A program made the translations under genes and the position numbers. Positions 32,503 through 40,938 of a DNA stretch of 64,000 nucleotides are shown here, piece by piece. The stretch's first letter is position 1; the number at the start of each line of letters is the position of its first letter. Source of the DNA: Nonomuraea solani (GTDB taxonomy: Bacteria > Actinomycetota > Actinomycetes > Streptosporangiales > Streptosporangiaceae); NCBI RefSeq assembly GCF_900108335.1, contig NZ_FNVT01000004.1, positions 434,001-498,000 of the forward strand. The letters are read 5' to 3'. The notes under the pieces are model-generated. The model made no database searches. It saw nothing but the letters and a program-made list of their open reading frames with translations, and was not told where the DNA came from.

Positions 32503-33849
32503 GTGAGTGCTTATCTCGGGCTACTGGCCCTCATCCTCCTTACTGCGGCGACCGGCTACTTCGTCGCCCAGGAATTCGCCTTTGTCGCCGCCGACCGCGC
32601 TCTTCTGCGCGAGCAGGCCGCCGCGGGTGACGCGGCCGCCGAGAAGGCGCTCAAAGTCACCTCGCGCCTGTCCTTCATGCTCTCCGGCGCTCAGCTCGGC
32701 ATCACGGTGACGGCACTGCTGGTCGGATTTCTGGCAGAGCCCGCGATCGCCGCGCTGGTCCGCCCCTGGCTCACCGAGCAGGGCCTGTCGGCCGCCATGG
32801 TGACGGGTGTCTCCGTGGCCATCGGCGTGTTCGTGGCCACCGTCGTGCAGATGGTGCTCGGCGAGCTGGCCCCGAAGAACCTGGGCATCGCCAAGCCCGA
32901 GCCGGTGGCCAAGTTCCTGGCCGGCTCGACGCTGGTCTATCTGGCGGTCGTCGGCCCGGTCGTGCGGCTGTTCGACTCGGCCGCCACGGGGCTGCTCAGG
33001 CGCGTCGGCATCGAGCCCGTGGAGGAGGTGGAACACGGCGCGACCCCCGAGGAGCTCTCCCGCATCATCGCGGAGTCGACCCGGGCGGGCGAGCTGCCGC
33101 CGAGACTGTCGGAGCTGCTCGAACGGGCCCTGGAGTTCGGCGACCGCACGGCGGAGGAGATCATGGTCCCCCGCCCCCGCGTGGTCACCCTGCGGGCCGC
33201 ACAGCCCATCTCAGACCTGCTCGAGGTCATGCGCCAGTGCGGGCATTCCCGCTATCCGGTCCTCAGCGACGAGGGCGACGTGACAGGAGTGACGGGCGTA
33301 CGCGAGCTGCTCTCCTCCGGCAAGGAGGAGGGCTCCATCGCGGAGATCACCCGCCCCGCCCTGCTGGTGCCTGACTCGGTGCCGGTGCCGGCCGTCCTGG
33401 ACCGGATGCGCGTCGCCAAGGACGACATCGCCTGCGTCATCGACGAGTACGGCGGCCTGGCCGGCGTCATCACGGTCGAAGACCTGGCCGAGGAGCTGGT
33501 CGGCGAACTGGTCGACGAGAACGACCCCGAGCCCGCCGGCGCCGTCGAGCAGCCCGGCGGCGTCTGGGAGGTCCCCGGCCGCCTCAGGCTGGACGAGGTC
33601 GAGCGCGCGACCGGTGTCTCACTCCCGGAGAGCGACGACTACGACACCCTCGCGGGCCTGGTACTCGCCGAGCTCGGCAGAATGCCCAACCCCGGCGACA
33701 CGGTGACGGTCAGGACGACCCCGGACTCCGACCCGTTCACCTACGACGAGCGAGAGCACCTGGCCGAACTCACGGTCATGTCACTGAACCGCCGCGTCCC
33801 CGAGTGGGTCCGCCTGGCACCGGTCCAGCACGCGGAGGCCACCCGATGA
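32503..33849 (+). CDS. CNNM/CorC (HlyC/CorC) membrane protein with CBS domains
   Basis: The 448-aa protein has a DUF21/CNNM membrane domain (about 1-190), a CBS pair (about 210-335) and a C-terminal CorC_HlyC domain (about 355-435, with RLRLDEVERATGVSLPESDDYDTLAGLVL). Relatives are linked to Mg2+ or Co2+ export/resistance. The GTG start is at 32503. Its stop overlaps the next gene by 4 bases (ATGA), so the paralogues probably act as a pair. Confidence 0.92.
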   Translation: MSAYLGLLALILLTAATGYFVAQEFAFVAADRALLREQAAAGDAAAEKALKVTSRLSFMLSGAQLGITVTALLVGFLAEPAIAALVRPWLTEQGLSAAMVTGVSVAIGVFVATVVQMVLGELAPKNLGIAKPEPVAKFLAGSTLVYLAVVGPVVRLFDSAATGLLRRVGIEPVEEVEHGATPEELSRIIAESTRAGELPPRLSELLERALEFGDRTAEEIMVPRPRVVTLRAAQPISDLLEVMRQCGHSRYPVLSDEGDVTGVTGVRELLSSGKEEGSIAEITRPALLVPDSVPVPAVLDRMRVAKDDIACVIDEYGGLAGVITVEDLAEELVGELVDENDPEPAGAVEQPGGVWEVPGRLRLDEVERATGVSLPESDDYDTLAGLVLAELGRMPNPGDTVTVRTTPDSDPFTYDEREHLAELTVMSLNRRVPEWVRLAPVQHAEATR

Positions 33850-34856
33850 CCATGATCCTTCTGAGCATGGCCCTCCTGGCCTTCAACGCCCTCTTCGTGG
33901 CGGCGGAGTTCGCCTTCGTCTCCTCAAGAAGACACCGCCTAGAAGAAATGGCGTCGAACGGCAACAGAGTGGTCAGATTGGCAGCCAAGTCAGCGGTGGG
34001 AGGCAGCCGCCAGCTGTCCCTCATGCTCGCCGGCGCCCAACTGGGCATCACCCTCTGCACACTAGGCCTGGGCCAGGTAACAGAGCCGGCGATCGAGCAC
34101 TACCTGGAGCCGGTCTTCGCAGCGGTGGGCATCCCGGAGGCCCTACGCCTCCCGATAGCACTGACCTTCGCCCTGGCGTTGGTGACCTTCCTCCACATGG
34201 TCGTGGGCGAAATGGCCCCCAAATCCTGGGCCCTGACCCACCCGGAGAGGGCCGCGCTGATCCTGACCTTGCCGTTCAGAGCCTTCACGATGCTGATGCG
34301 CCCCCTGCTCTCCACGCTCAACGGCATGACCAACGTGATCCTCCGCCTCTTCGGCGTACAGCCGAAGAACGAGCTGGCGACAACCAGAACCCCCCGCCAA
34401 CTGGCACTCCTGGTAGGCGAGTCAGGCCGAATGGGTTTGCTGGACAGAGAGGAACACGACCTCCTGACGAGGGCCCTGAGACTCAACAGCCAAGGCATAG
34501 AACGCCTGATGGTCCCCATAGACCAGGCGATCACGGTCCCGCCCACGGCGACCGCGGAAGAGATCAAGGAAGCCGCGGCGAAGAGCGGCCACCTGAGACT
34601 CCTGGTGAAGGCGGAAGACGCGGTGGAAGGCGCCCTGCACGCCAGAGACGCGCTGCTGAAGCCCACCATGACGGCAGCAGACCTCACCAAACCCCTGCCG
34701 AGACTGGCCTGCACGACCCAGGTCCCAGAAGCGGTCACAGCCCTCCAGGAAGCAAGATCACACCTGTCCCTGGTGACAGATCAAGAGGGAAAGGTCATAG
34801 GAATGGTGAGCCTGACCGACCTCTTGAACGAACTACTGGACACCAGAGCAGCATGA
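33846..34856 (+). CDS. Second CNNM/CorC-like protein, lacking the C-terminal CorC_HlyC domain
   Basis: The 336-aa paralogue of the preceding gene keeps the CNNM membrane domain (about 1-185, FNALFVAAEFAFVSSRRHRLEEM at the start) and the CBS pair (about 205-330), then stops. The C-terminal CorC_HlyC domain of its neighbour is missing. Codon use is unlike the flanking genes: AGA, GAA, GTA and CTA are frequent (for example around 33920-34000 and 34430-34850), although the frame is intact. The start codon overlaps the previous stop (ATGA), indicating coupling. Confidence 0.9.
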   Translation: MTMILLSMALLAFNALFVAAEFAFVSSRRHRLEEMASNGNRVVRLAAKSAVGGSRQLSLMLAGAQLGITLCTLGLGQVTEPAIEHYLEPVFAAVGIPEALRLPIALTFALALVTFLHMVVGEMAPKSWALTHPERAALILTLPFRAFTMLMRPLLSTLNGMTNVILRLFGVQPKNELATTRTPRQLALLVGESGRMGLLDREEHDLLTRALRLNSQGIERLMVPIDQAITVPPTATAEEIKEAAAKSGHLRLLVKAEDAVEGALHARDALLKPTMTAADLTKPLPRLACTTQVPEAVTALQEARSHLSLVTDQEGKVIGMVSLTDLLNELLDTRAA

Positions 34857-35214
34857 TTGTGACCTAAAACACATAGGCCCGGGAGGCCGCAAGCCACCAG
34901 AAAGGACCTTGCAACCACCCGGGCCTACAGTCCGAAGGCGGCCACAGCCGCGACCAAAAAGAAAGACAGGACCTCTTGCGATCCGCCAAGGACTTCGCCA
35001 ATGTGGGTCTGCCAAAGAGGAAAAGACCAGCAACACAGCAGGACGGAAGCAAGGAGCCTGGTTGTGATGGGGGTCGAGGGGGCAAAGCCCTCCGGGAAGC
35101 GCCGGCGACCAAGACCGCCGGGGGTTCCGGGGGTCATCCCCCGGGCAGACATGACGAGGGGACCCGAGGGAGCAAACCTGAAAGGTTTGCGACCAGGGAT
35201 CCCCAGTCACCGAG
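34857..35214. other. Non-coding region between CorC-like gene and tRNA-Leu
   Basis: I see no credible gene here. It holds several inverted repeats: TAGGCCCGGG/CCCGGGCCTA (34874-34883 with 34918-34927), CCGGGGG/CCCCCGG (35127-35144) and GCAAACCT/AGGTTTGC (35172-35190). It is A-rich relative to the surroundings up to about 35050 and then very G-rich. The minus-strand open frames are compositional only. Confidence 0.6.
35172..35190 (-). terminator. Hairpin downstream of tRNA-Leu
   Basis: GCAAACCT (35172-35179) and AGGTTTGC (35183-35190) form a perfect 8-bp stem with a 3-nt loop. On the minus strand it begins 25 bases after the tRNA-Leu 3' end, a fitting place for its terminator. Confidence 0.6.
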
Positions 35215-35297
35215 TGGGCGAGGAGGGATTTGAACCCTCACGTCCTTTCGGACACACGGACCTGAACCGTGCGCGTCTGCCGTTCCGCCACCCGCCC
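35215..35297 (-). tRNA. tRNA-Leu (anticodon CAG)
   Basis: The 83-nt tRNA has acceptor GGGCGGG pairing with CTCGCCC (one G-U) and discriminator A. The anticodon stem CACGG/CCGTG encloses loop TTCAGGT, giving anticodon CAG. The class II variable arm is GTGTCCGAAAGGACGT, followed by the T arm GAGGGTTCAAATCCCTC. CCA is not encoded. A tRNA-Leu at this position next to fhaA is conserved in actinobacteria. Confidence 0.95.
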
Positions 35298-35496
35298 TTG
35301 TGGGTGCGGAAAGAACATTAGCACGGAACAGCCACTGGTACTGAACCCGGATACGATCGCATAAGACACGGGAGCGGAGGAGCTGGGCGCGACAGCCGAC
35401 GAGCGCCAGGGACGCCGTGACGTGGAACGAGCGGGAACCGGGCGCCGGAAGCGTCTGGGGGCCGCGATCATATGCACGGAGGAAGGGAGGTACCCG

Positions 35497-36237
35497 GTGG
35501 GAGTCCTTCAGCGCTTCGAGCGAAGGCTCGAAGGCTTGGTTGAGGGGGCCTTTGCGCGGGCGTTCAAATCTGACCTTCAGCCGGTCGAGGTCGCCAGCGC
35601 GGTTCAGCGTGAGATGGATGAGCGTGCGGCGATCGTCGCTCAAGGTCGCACGCTCGTACCGAACGACTTCGTGGTGGAGTTGTCCACGACCGACGCCGAA
35701 CGGCTTGAGGTCTACGCGGACAGCATCAGCCACGAGCTGGCCAACCTCGCCAGGGAGTACGCCAAGGAACAGGGCTACTCCTTCGTGGGACCGGTCCGGG
35801 TCCGCTTCGAGACCGCCGGTGACCTGGCTGTGGGCTTGTTCCGCATCCGGTCCGGCGTCATTCGCGGCGCGACGGTCGAGCAGGACGAGATCCGCCAGCC
35901 GGCGAGCGACCTGCCTCCGTCAAGGCCTCATGCTTTCAACGGGCGGCCCCGGCTGCTCGTCTCCACTCAGGACGACCCGCAGGGCGACCGCTCCTACGAG
36001 CTCACCACTCCGGTGACCTTGCTCGGCAGGGGCACCGACTGCGATCTTCGTCTCGTCGATCCGGGAGTTTCGCGGCATCATGCGGAGCTGCGCGTCGAGG
36101 GCCAACTGGTGGCTCTGGTCGATCTCGGATCAACGAACGGTACTTTCGTCAACGGCCAGCCGGTACGCAGGATCGAGCTCCAGAACGGCACGCGAGTGAC
36201 GCTGGGTCGCACGACTCTGGTTTTCCGGCGCGATTAG
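35497..36237 (+). CDS. fhaA: FhaA: DUF3662 plus FHA-domain adaptor
   Basis: The 246-aa protein has an N-terminal DUF3662 domain (about 1-115; VGVLQRFERRLEGLVEGAFARAFKSDLQPVEVA), a short linker and a C-terminal FHA domain (about 160-246) with LLGRGTDCDLRLVDPGVSRHHAEL and DLGSTNGTFVNG. FHA domains bind phosphothreonine, here on partners of the Ser/Thr kinases of the same cluster. Mycobacterial FhaA binds the MurJ-associated pathway. GTG 35497 is chosen because of a strong GGGAGG site 7 bases ahead and the family N-terminus. It leads the seven-gene growth operon. Confidence 0.94.
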   Translation: MGVLQRFERRLEGLVEGAFARAFKSDLQPVEVASAVQREMDERAAIVAQGRTLVPNDFVVELSTTDAERLEVYADSISHELANLAREYAKEQGYSFVGPVRVRFETAGDLAVGLFRIRSGVIRGATVEQDEIRQPASDLPPSRPHAFNGRPRLLVSTQDDPQGDRSYELTTPVTLLGRGTDCDLRLVDPGVSRHHAELRVEGQLVALVDLGSTNGTFVNGQPVRRIELQNGTRVTLGRTTLVFRRD

Positions 36238-36254
36238 AGGTAAACAGACGGTCC

Positions 36255-36725
36255 ATGTCCGAGCTCACGCTGCTGCTGATCCGGCTAGCCTTCCTGGCGG
36301 TGCTGTGGTTTTTCGTCATTGCCGCAGTCGGCGTGATCCGGACTGACTTGTTCGGTTCACGCACGGCGACCGCGGGTGCACTCAAGGCCGCGAAACCCGC
36401 CAAACCCGTGGCCAAGCCCAAGAGTAAAAAGGGCGAGCCACGCCAGCTCATCGTCACCGGTGGCCCTCTCCAAGGCACCACCATCAACCTCACGGAGACG
36501 CCCATCACGATTGGCCGGGCCAATGACGCCACGCTGGTAGTCACCGACGACTACGCTTCCAGCCGGCATGCCCGGCTCTTCCCTCAGGACGGTCAATGGA
36601 TCGTGGAAGATCTTGGGTCCACCAACGGCACGTATCTCGACCGCTCGAAAGTCACCCGCCCGACCCCGGTGCCGCTCGGAGTTCCGATCCGCGTCGGCAA
36701 GACAGTCATTGAATTGCGCAAATGA
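36255..36725 (+). CDS. fhaB: FhaB (FipA): membrane-anchored FHA-domain protein
   Basis: The 156-aa protein has one N-terminal transmembrane segment (about residues 6-28), a basic linker rich in Lys-Pro, and an FHA domain (about 70-155) with ITIGRANDATLVVTDDYASSRHARL and DLGSTNGTYLDRS. The conserved Arg/Ser phosphothreonine-binding residues are present. In mycobacteria it links PknA/B signalling to FtsZ/FtsQ at the septum. It lies 17 bases after fhaA and overlaps pstP by four bases (ATGA). Confidence 0.94.
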   Translation: MSELTLLLIRLAFLAVLWFFVIAAVGVIRTDLFGSRTATAGALKAAKPAKPVAKPKSKKGEPRQLIVTGGPLQGTTINLTETPITIGRANDATLVVTDDYASSRHARLFPQDGQWIVEDLGSTNGTYLDRSKVTRPTPVPLGVPIRVGKTVIELRK

Positions 36726-38023
36726 CCATCGCACTCCGCTACGCCGCCCGCTCGGACGTCGGCCTCCTCCGCGAAGGAAACGAGGACTCGGCGTACGCTA
36801 GCGGCCGCCTGCTCGCCGTCGCCGACGGCATGGGCGGGCACGCACACGGCGAGGTGGCGAGTTCAGTCGCCATCGCCGCCATGGCCTCTCTGGAAGAGGC
36901 CCAACAGGGGGGCGACCTGCTCAACGCCATCGAGGCAGCGGTACGCGACGCCAATCGCAAGCTGCACGAGATGGTGGGGCGGGATCCCAGCCTCAAAGGC
37001 ATGGGCACGACTCTCACGGCCATGCTCTGGCACGGCACCCAGGTCGCCCTGGTGCACGTGGGCGACTCGCGCGCCTACCTGCTCAGGCGCGGGGAGCTCT
37101 ACCAGATCACGCATGACCACACGCTGGTGCAGCAGCTCGTCGATGACGGGCGCATCACGCCGGAAGAGGCGGCCACGCATCCGCAGCGATCGATCCTGCT
37201 GCGCGCGCTCGACGGCAGTGGCGAGGTCGATCCCGACCTCACGCTCCGCGAGGCGCAGGTGGGCGATCGCTATCTGCTGTGTTCGGACGGCCTGTCCGGT
37301 GTGGTGAGCGCGGAGACGCTGCACGCCACGCTCACCAACATCGACGACCCGGAAGAGGTCGTCCGCCAGCTCATCGATCTGGCGAACAGAGGGGGCGGGC
37401 CCGACAACATCACCTGCGTGCTGGCCGACGTGCTGGAGATCACCGATGGGCAGCAGGTGCCCGTGGAAGCCGCCGTGGTCGGCGCCGCGGGCATGACCCG
37501 CCTGCACGGGAATCCGACGGACACCTCGCCGGGGCGAGCCGGCGCGGTGACCGCGCCGCAGCCGGTGCTCACCGATGACGAGTTCGAGGAGCCGGTCGCC
37601 CAGGCGTCCCGGCGCTCGGGCAAGCGTCGTCGCGTGTGGCCGGTGCTGGTCACCGTGCTGGGCGTGGGCGGCGTGATCGCCGCCGGCGGCTACTTTGGAT
37701 ACCAGTGGACTCAGGAACAGTTCTTCATCGGCGCCAGGGGCGGCGAAGTGGTCGTGTTCCAGGGGATTCAGAAGGAGCTGGGGCCCTTCCCGCTCTTCCA
37801 CGTCTCCAAGCCCACGGGCAGGCAGCTCGCCCAGCTGTCCGAGGCGGACCAGGCACTGATCAAGAGCGGCATTCCCGTGGCCACCGTCGCCGAAGGGGTG
37901 ACCAAGATCAACGGCTTGACGTTCTCGCAGGACCCGAAGGACGACGGCGAGACTCCCACGGAGGCGTCCGCGTCTCCCAGCCCGTCGGCGTCCGCCTCCT
38001 CCACCAAGACGAAACAGCAGTAG
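36722..38023 (+). CDS. pstP: PstP: PP2C-type Ser/Thr protein phosphatase
   Basis: The 433-aa protein has a cytoplasmic PP2C domain (1 to about 240), with metal-binding motifs GNEDSAYAS, VADGMGGH, GDSRAYLLR and DGLSGVV. A linker, a transmembrane segment (about 302-325, VLVTVLGVGGVIAAGGYFGY) and an external domain follow, ending in a Ser-rich tail. It dephosphorylates PknA, PknB and their targets. The start codon overlaps the fhaB stop, and the stop is immediately followed by the rodA start. Confidence 0.95.
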   Translation: MTIALRYAARSDVGLLREGNEDSAYASGRLLAVADGMGGHAHGEVASSVAIAAMASLEEAQQGGDLLNAIEAAVRDANRKLHEMVGRDPSLKGMGTTLTAMLWHGTQVALVHVGDSRAYLLRRGELYQITHDHTLVQQLVDDGRITPEEAATHPQRSILLRALDGSGEVDPDLTLREAQVGDRYLLCSDGLSGVVSAETLHATLTNIDDPEEVVRQLIDLANRGGGPDNITCVLADVLEITDGQQVPVEAAVVGAAGMTRLHGNPTDTSPGRAGAVTAPQPVLTDDEFEEPVAQASRRSGKRRRVWPVLVTVLGVGGVIAAGGYFGYQWTQEQFFIGARGGEVVVFQGIQKELGPFPLFHVSKPTGRQLAQLSEADQALIKSGIPVATVAEGVTKINGLTFSQDPKDDGETPTEASASPSPSASASSTKTKQQ

Positions 38024-39442
38024 ATGAGCGAAGCCGCCGTAACCCCCGTTCCGATGACCGCCAAGCGGCGTGTGGCGCAGTTGGTCATGCTCGCCCTGGC
38101 GGTGGTGATCATCATGGGCGCGTACGCCAATGTGGGCCTGGCCGTCGACGGTCAGGTTCCCGCCGGCATGCTGGCGTACGGGCTCGGGCTCGGCGGTCTG
38201 ATGCTGGCCGCCTATCTGGTGCTGGCCAAGTTCGCCCCCTGGGCCGACCCGCTGATCCTGCCGCTGGTGACCCTGATCAACGGCCTTGGCCTGGTGATGA
38301 TCTACCGGCTCGAGGCCGCCGACATGGGCGGCGCCTCGACGAACAGCCAGATCATGTGGACCGGGCTCGGGGTCGTCATGTTCTCGATCACGCTGATCGT
38401 GGTGCGCGACCATCGCATGCTGCAGCGCCTGACCTACACGGCGGGCGCCGTCGGCCTGGTCCTGCTGGCGATTCCCGCGGTGCTGCCCGGCAGCCTCAGC
38501 GAGGTGCAGGGCGCGAAGATCTGGATCAGGATCGGCGGGTTCTCCATCCAGCCGGGCGAGTTCGCCAAGCTGGCACTGGTGGTCTTCTTCGCCGGTTACC
38601 TGGTGGCCAAGCGCGACGTGCTGGCGCTGGCCGGGCGGCGGCTGCTCTTCATCGACCTGCCGCGCGCCAGAGACCTCGGGCCTGTCCTCGCCACCTGGGC
38701 GCTCAGCCTGCTGGTCCTGGTCTTCGAGAAGGACCTGGGCACCTCGCTGCTGCTGTTCGGCACGTTCATCGCGATGCTCTACATCGCCACCCAGCGCACT
38801 TCGTGGGTTTTGATCGGCATCCTGCTGTTCGTCGGCGGCGCCTTCCTGGCCGGGCAGCTCTTCGACCACGTGGGCGCCCGCTTCGACGCCTGGCTCGACC
38901 CGACCAACCCGATCTACTACGGCAACGCCCCCGTCTGCCTGACGGACCCGCCGGGCGACGCGATGTGCAGCAAGAGCTTCCAGATCATGCAGGGGCTGTT
39001 CGGGTTCGGCGCGGGCGGCATTCTCGGCACCGGGCTCGGTCAGGGGCACCCCGAGCTGATCCCGCTGAGCTTCTCCGACTTCATCTTCGCCGCGACCGGC
39101 GAGGAGCTGGGCCTGACCGGCCTGATGGCCCTGCTCATGCTCTACGCGCTGCTGGTGCAGCGCGGCCTGCGCACCTCGCTCGCGGCCCGCGACCCGTTCT
39201 CGAAGCTGCTGGCGGGCGGCCTGTCGTTCATCCTGGCCTGGCAGGTGTTCATCATCGTCGGCGGTGTGACGAACCTCATCCCCCTGACCGGCCTCGTCAC
39301 CCCGTTCATGTCACAGGGTGGCTCGGCGTTGCTGGCTAACTGGATCCTTATCGCGCTCCTGGTACGCATGTCAGACGCGGCGCGCAGGCCCCCGCCCCAG
39401 GCAATCCAGAACGAAGGACTCACCCAGGTGTTCCAGCGATGA
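38024..39442 (+). CDS. rodA: RodA: FtsW/RodA/SpoVE-family peptidoglycan glycosyltransferase
   Basis: The 472-aa integral membrane SEDS protein has about 12 hydrophobic segments. Family signatures are GGFSIQPGEFAKLALVVFFAGYLV (about 168-192) and the PVCLTDPPGD...QIMQGLFGFGAGGILGTGLGQGHPELIPLSFSDFIFAATGEELGLTG block (about 300-365). It polymerises lipid II at the cell membrane in elongation growth, partnered by the transpeptidase encoded next (pbpA), whose ATG overlaps its stop by four bases. Confidence 0.95.
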   Translation: MSEAAVTPVPMTAKRRVAQLVMLALAVVIIMGAYANVGLAVDGQVPAGMLAYGLGLGGLMLAAYLVLAKFAPWADPLILPLVTLINGLGLVMIYRLEAADMGGASTNSQIMWTGLGVVMFSITLIVVRDHRMLQRLTYTAGAVGLVLLAIPAVLPGSLSEVQGAKIWIRIGGFSIQPGEFAKLALVVFFAGYLVAKRDVLALAGRRLLFIDLPRARDLGPVLATWALSLLVLVFEKDLGTSLLLFGTFIAMLYIATQRTSWVLIGILLFVGGAFLAGQLFDHVGARFDAWLDPTNPIYYGNAPVCLTDPPGDAMCSKSFQIMQGLFGFGAGGILGTGLGQGHPELIPLSFSDFIFAATGEELGLTGLMALLMLYALLVQRGLRTSLAARDPFSKLLAGGLSFILAWQVFIIVGGVTNLIPLTGLVTPFMSQGGSALLANWILIALLVRMSDAARRPPPQAIQNEGLTQVFQR

Positions 39443-40902
39443 ACAGCACTCTGAAACGTGCGGCCGTGGCCTGCCTGGCCATGTTCGCGCTCCTGATGCT
39501 CAACGTGAACTACCTGCAGGCGGTCAATGCCGAGAAGCTGCGTGGCGACCCTCGCAACACGCGCAACTACTACGAGCGCTATGCCATCGAGCGCGGCCGG
39601 ATCACCGCCGGCGGCAAGGTGATCGCCCAGTCCGTCGAGACCGACAGTGACAAGTTCAAGTTCATCAGGCAATACCCGGAGGCCAAGCTCTACGCGCACG
39701 TCACCGGCTTCTTCTCGCCCGAGAGCGCGAGCGCGATCGAGCAGAGCGAGAACAAGCTGCTCGACGGCTCCAGCGCCGACCTGCTGCTGCGCCGGAGCAT
39801 CGACCTGTTCACCGGTGAGCCGACCCGGGGCGCCAGCGTCGACCTCACGATCGACCCGAAGGCGCAGAAGGCGGCCTACGACGCGCTGCGGCAGAGCGGC
39901 AGGCGGGGTGCCGTGGTGGCGCTCGACCCGAAGACCGGGGGCATCCTGGCGATGGTCTCGCTGCCCACGTACGACCCGACCGAGCTGTCGGGCACCGACA
40001 AGGGCAAGGTGTTCTCGCGTTACGACGAGCTGGCCAAGCAGAAGGACCAGCCGCTGCTCAACCGCACCATCGCCCAGACCTACCCGCCGGGCTCCACCTT
40101 CAAGGTGGTGACGATGGCGGCCTACCTGGAGGAAGACCCCTCGCGCGGGCCGCAGAGCACCATCGAGGCGCCGCAGCGGCTGCCGCTGCCCAACACGAAC
40201 ATCAGCCTGCCCAACTACGGTGGCTCGGCCTGCGGCAGCGGCCAGGTCACGCTGGTCTTCGCGCTGGAGAAGTCCTGCAACACGCCGTTCGGCAAGATGG
40301 GCCTCGACCTCGGCTACGAAGCCATGAAGGAGCAGACCGAGAAGTTCGGCATGGGCAAGCCGGTCGCCGTGCCGATGTCGGTGGCGGAGAGCAACTTCGG
40401 CCCCAAGGAAGACCAGGCGGCCGTGGCGATGGCCTCGATCGGGCAGCGCAGCAACCGGATGACGCCACTGCAGATGGCCATGATCGCCGCGGGCATCGCC
40501 AACGACGGGACGGTGATGAAGCCGTACCTCGTGAAGAAGATCACTGACGCCAAGGGCGACGCGGTCGACGAGGCCGACCCCGACGAGCTGGTGACCGACG
40601 CGGTCAGCTCCGAGACGGCGGCCAAGCTGCGCGAGATGATGGTCAGCGTCGTGAGCAACGGCACGGCCAACCTGGCGCAGGTCCCGGGCGTCCAAGTAGC
40701 GGGTAAGACAGGCACCGCGGAGACCTCCGACGGGGCGCCGCCGCACGCGTGGTTCATCTCCTTCGCGCCGGCCGACGACCCGAAGGTGGCCCTGGCGGTC
40801 ATCGTCGAATCCGGCGCGGCCAAGGTCGGCGCTGAGGCGACCGGCGGTCACACCGCCGCGCCGATCGCGCAGGCCGTGCTGAAGGCGGTGCTGGACAAGT
40901 GA
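39439..40902 (+). CDS. pbpA: PbpA: class B penicillin-binding protein (D,D-transpeptidase)
   Basis: The 487-aa membrane-anchored protein has one N-terminal transmembrane segment (about 8-28). The pedestal region (40-150) is followed by a transpeptidase domain. Catalytic motif SxxK is STFKVVT in PPGSTFKVV (about 218), SxN is seen in LEKSCNTPFG and KTG is in VAGKTGTAETSDG (about 425). It cross-links peptidoglycan outside the membrane together with RodA. Phosphorylation by PknB is known in mycobacteria. It overlaps rodA by four bases and precedes pknA by 36. Confidence 0.95.
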   Translation: MNSTLKRAAVACLAMFALLMLNVNYLQAVNAEKLRGDPRNTRNYYERYAIERGRITAGGKVIAQSVETDSDKFKFIRQYPEAKLYAHVTGFFSPESASAIEQSENKLLDGSSADLLLRRSIDLFTGEPTRGASVDLTIDPKAQKAAYDALRQSGRRGAVVALDPKTGGILAMVSLPTYDPTELSGTDKGKVFSRYDELAKQKDQPLLNRTIAQTYPPGSTFKVVTMAAYLEEDPSRGPQSTIEAPQRLPLPNTNISLPNYGGSACGSGQVTLVFALEKSCNTPFGKMGLDLGYEAMKEQTEKFGMGKPVAVPMSVAESNFGPKEDQAAVAMASIGQRSNRMTPLQMAMIAAGIANDGTVMKPYLVKKITDAKGDAVDEADPDELVTDAVSSETAAKLREMMVSVVSNGTANLAQVPGVQVAGKTGTAETSDGAPPHAWFISFAPADDPKVALAVIVESGAAKVGAEATGGHTAAPIAQAVLKAVLDK

Positions 40903-40938
40903 GTCCTGGACGAGTGAGTGACGGTACTCTGCTAGATC

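Noticed and set aside
34857..35214. Minus-strand 125-aa frame in the spacer
   Set aside because: Pro/Cys/Trp-rich random-like translation, no ribosome site and no conserved motif.
35215..35297. tRNA-Leu as an integration (att) site
   Set aside because: No integrase and no repeat of the tRNA 3' end were seen within the window.
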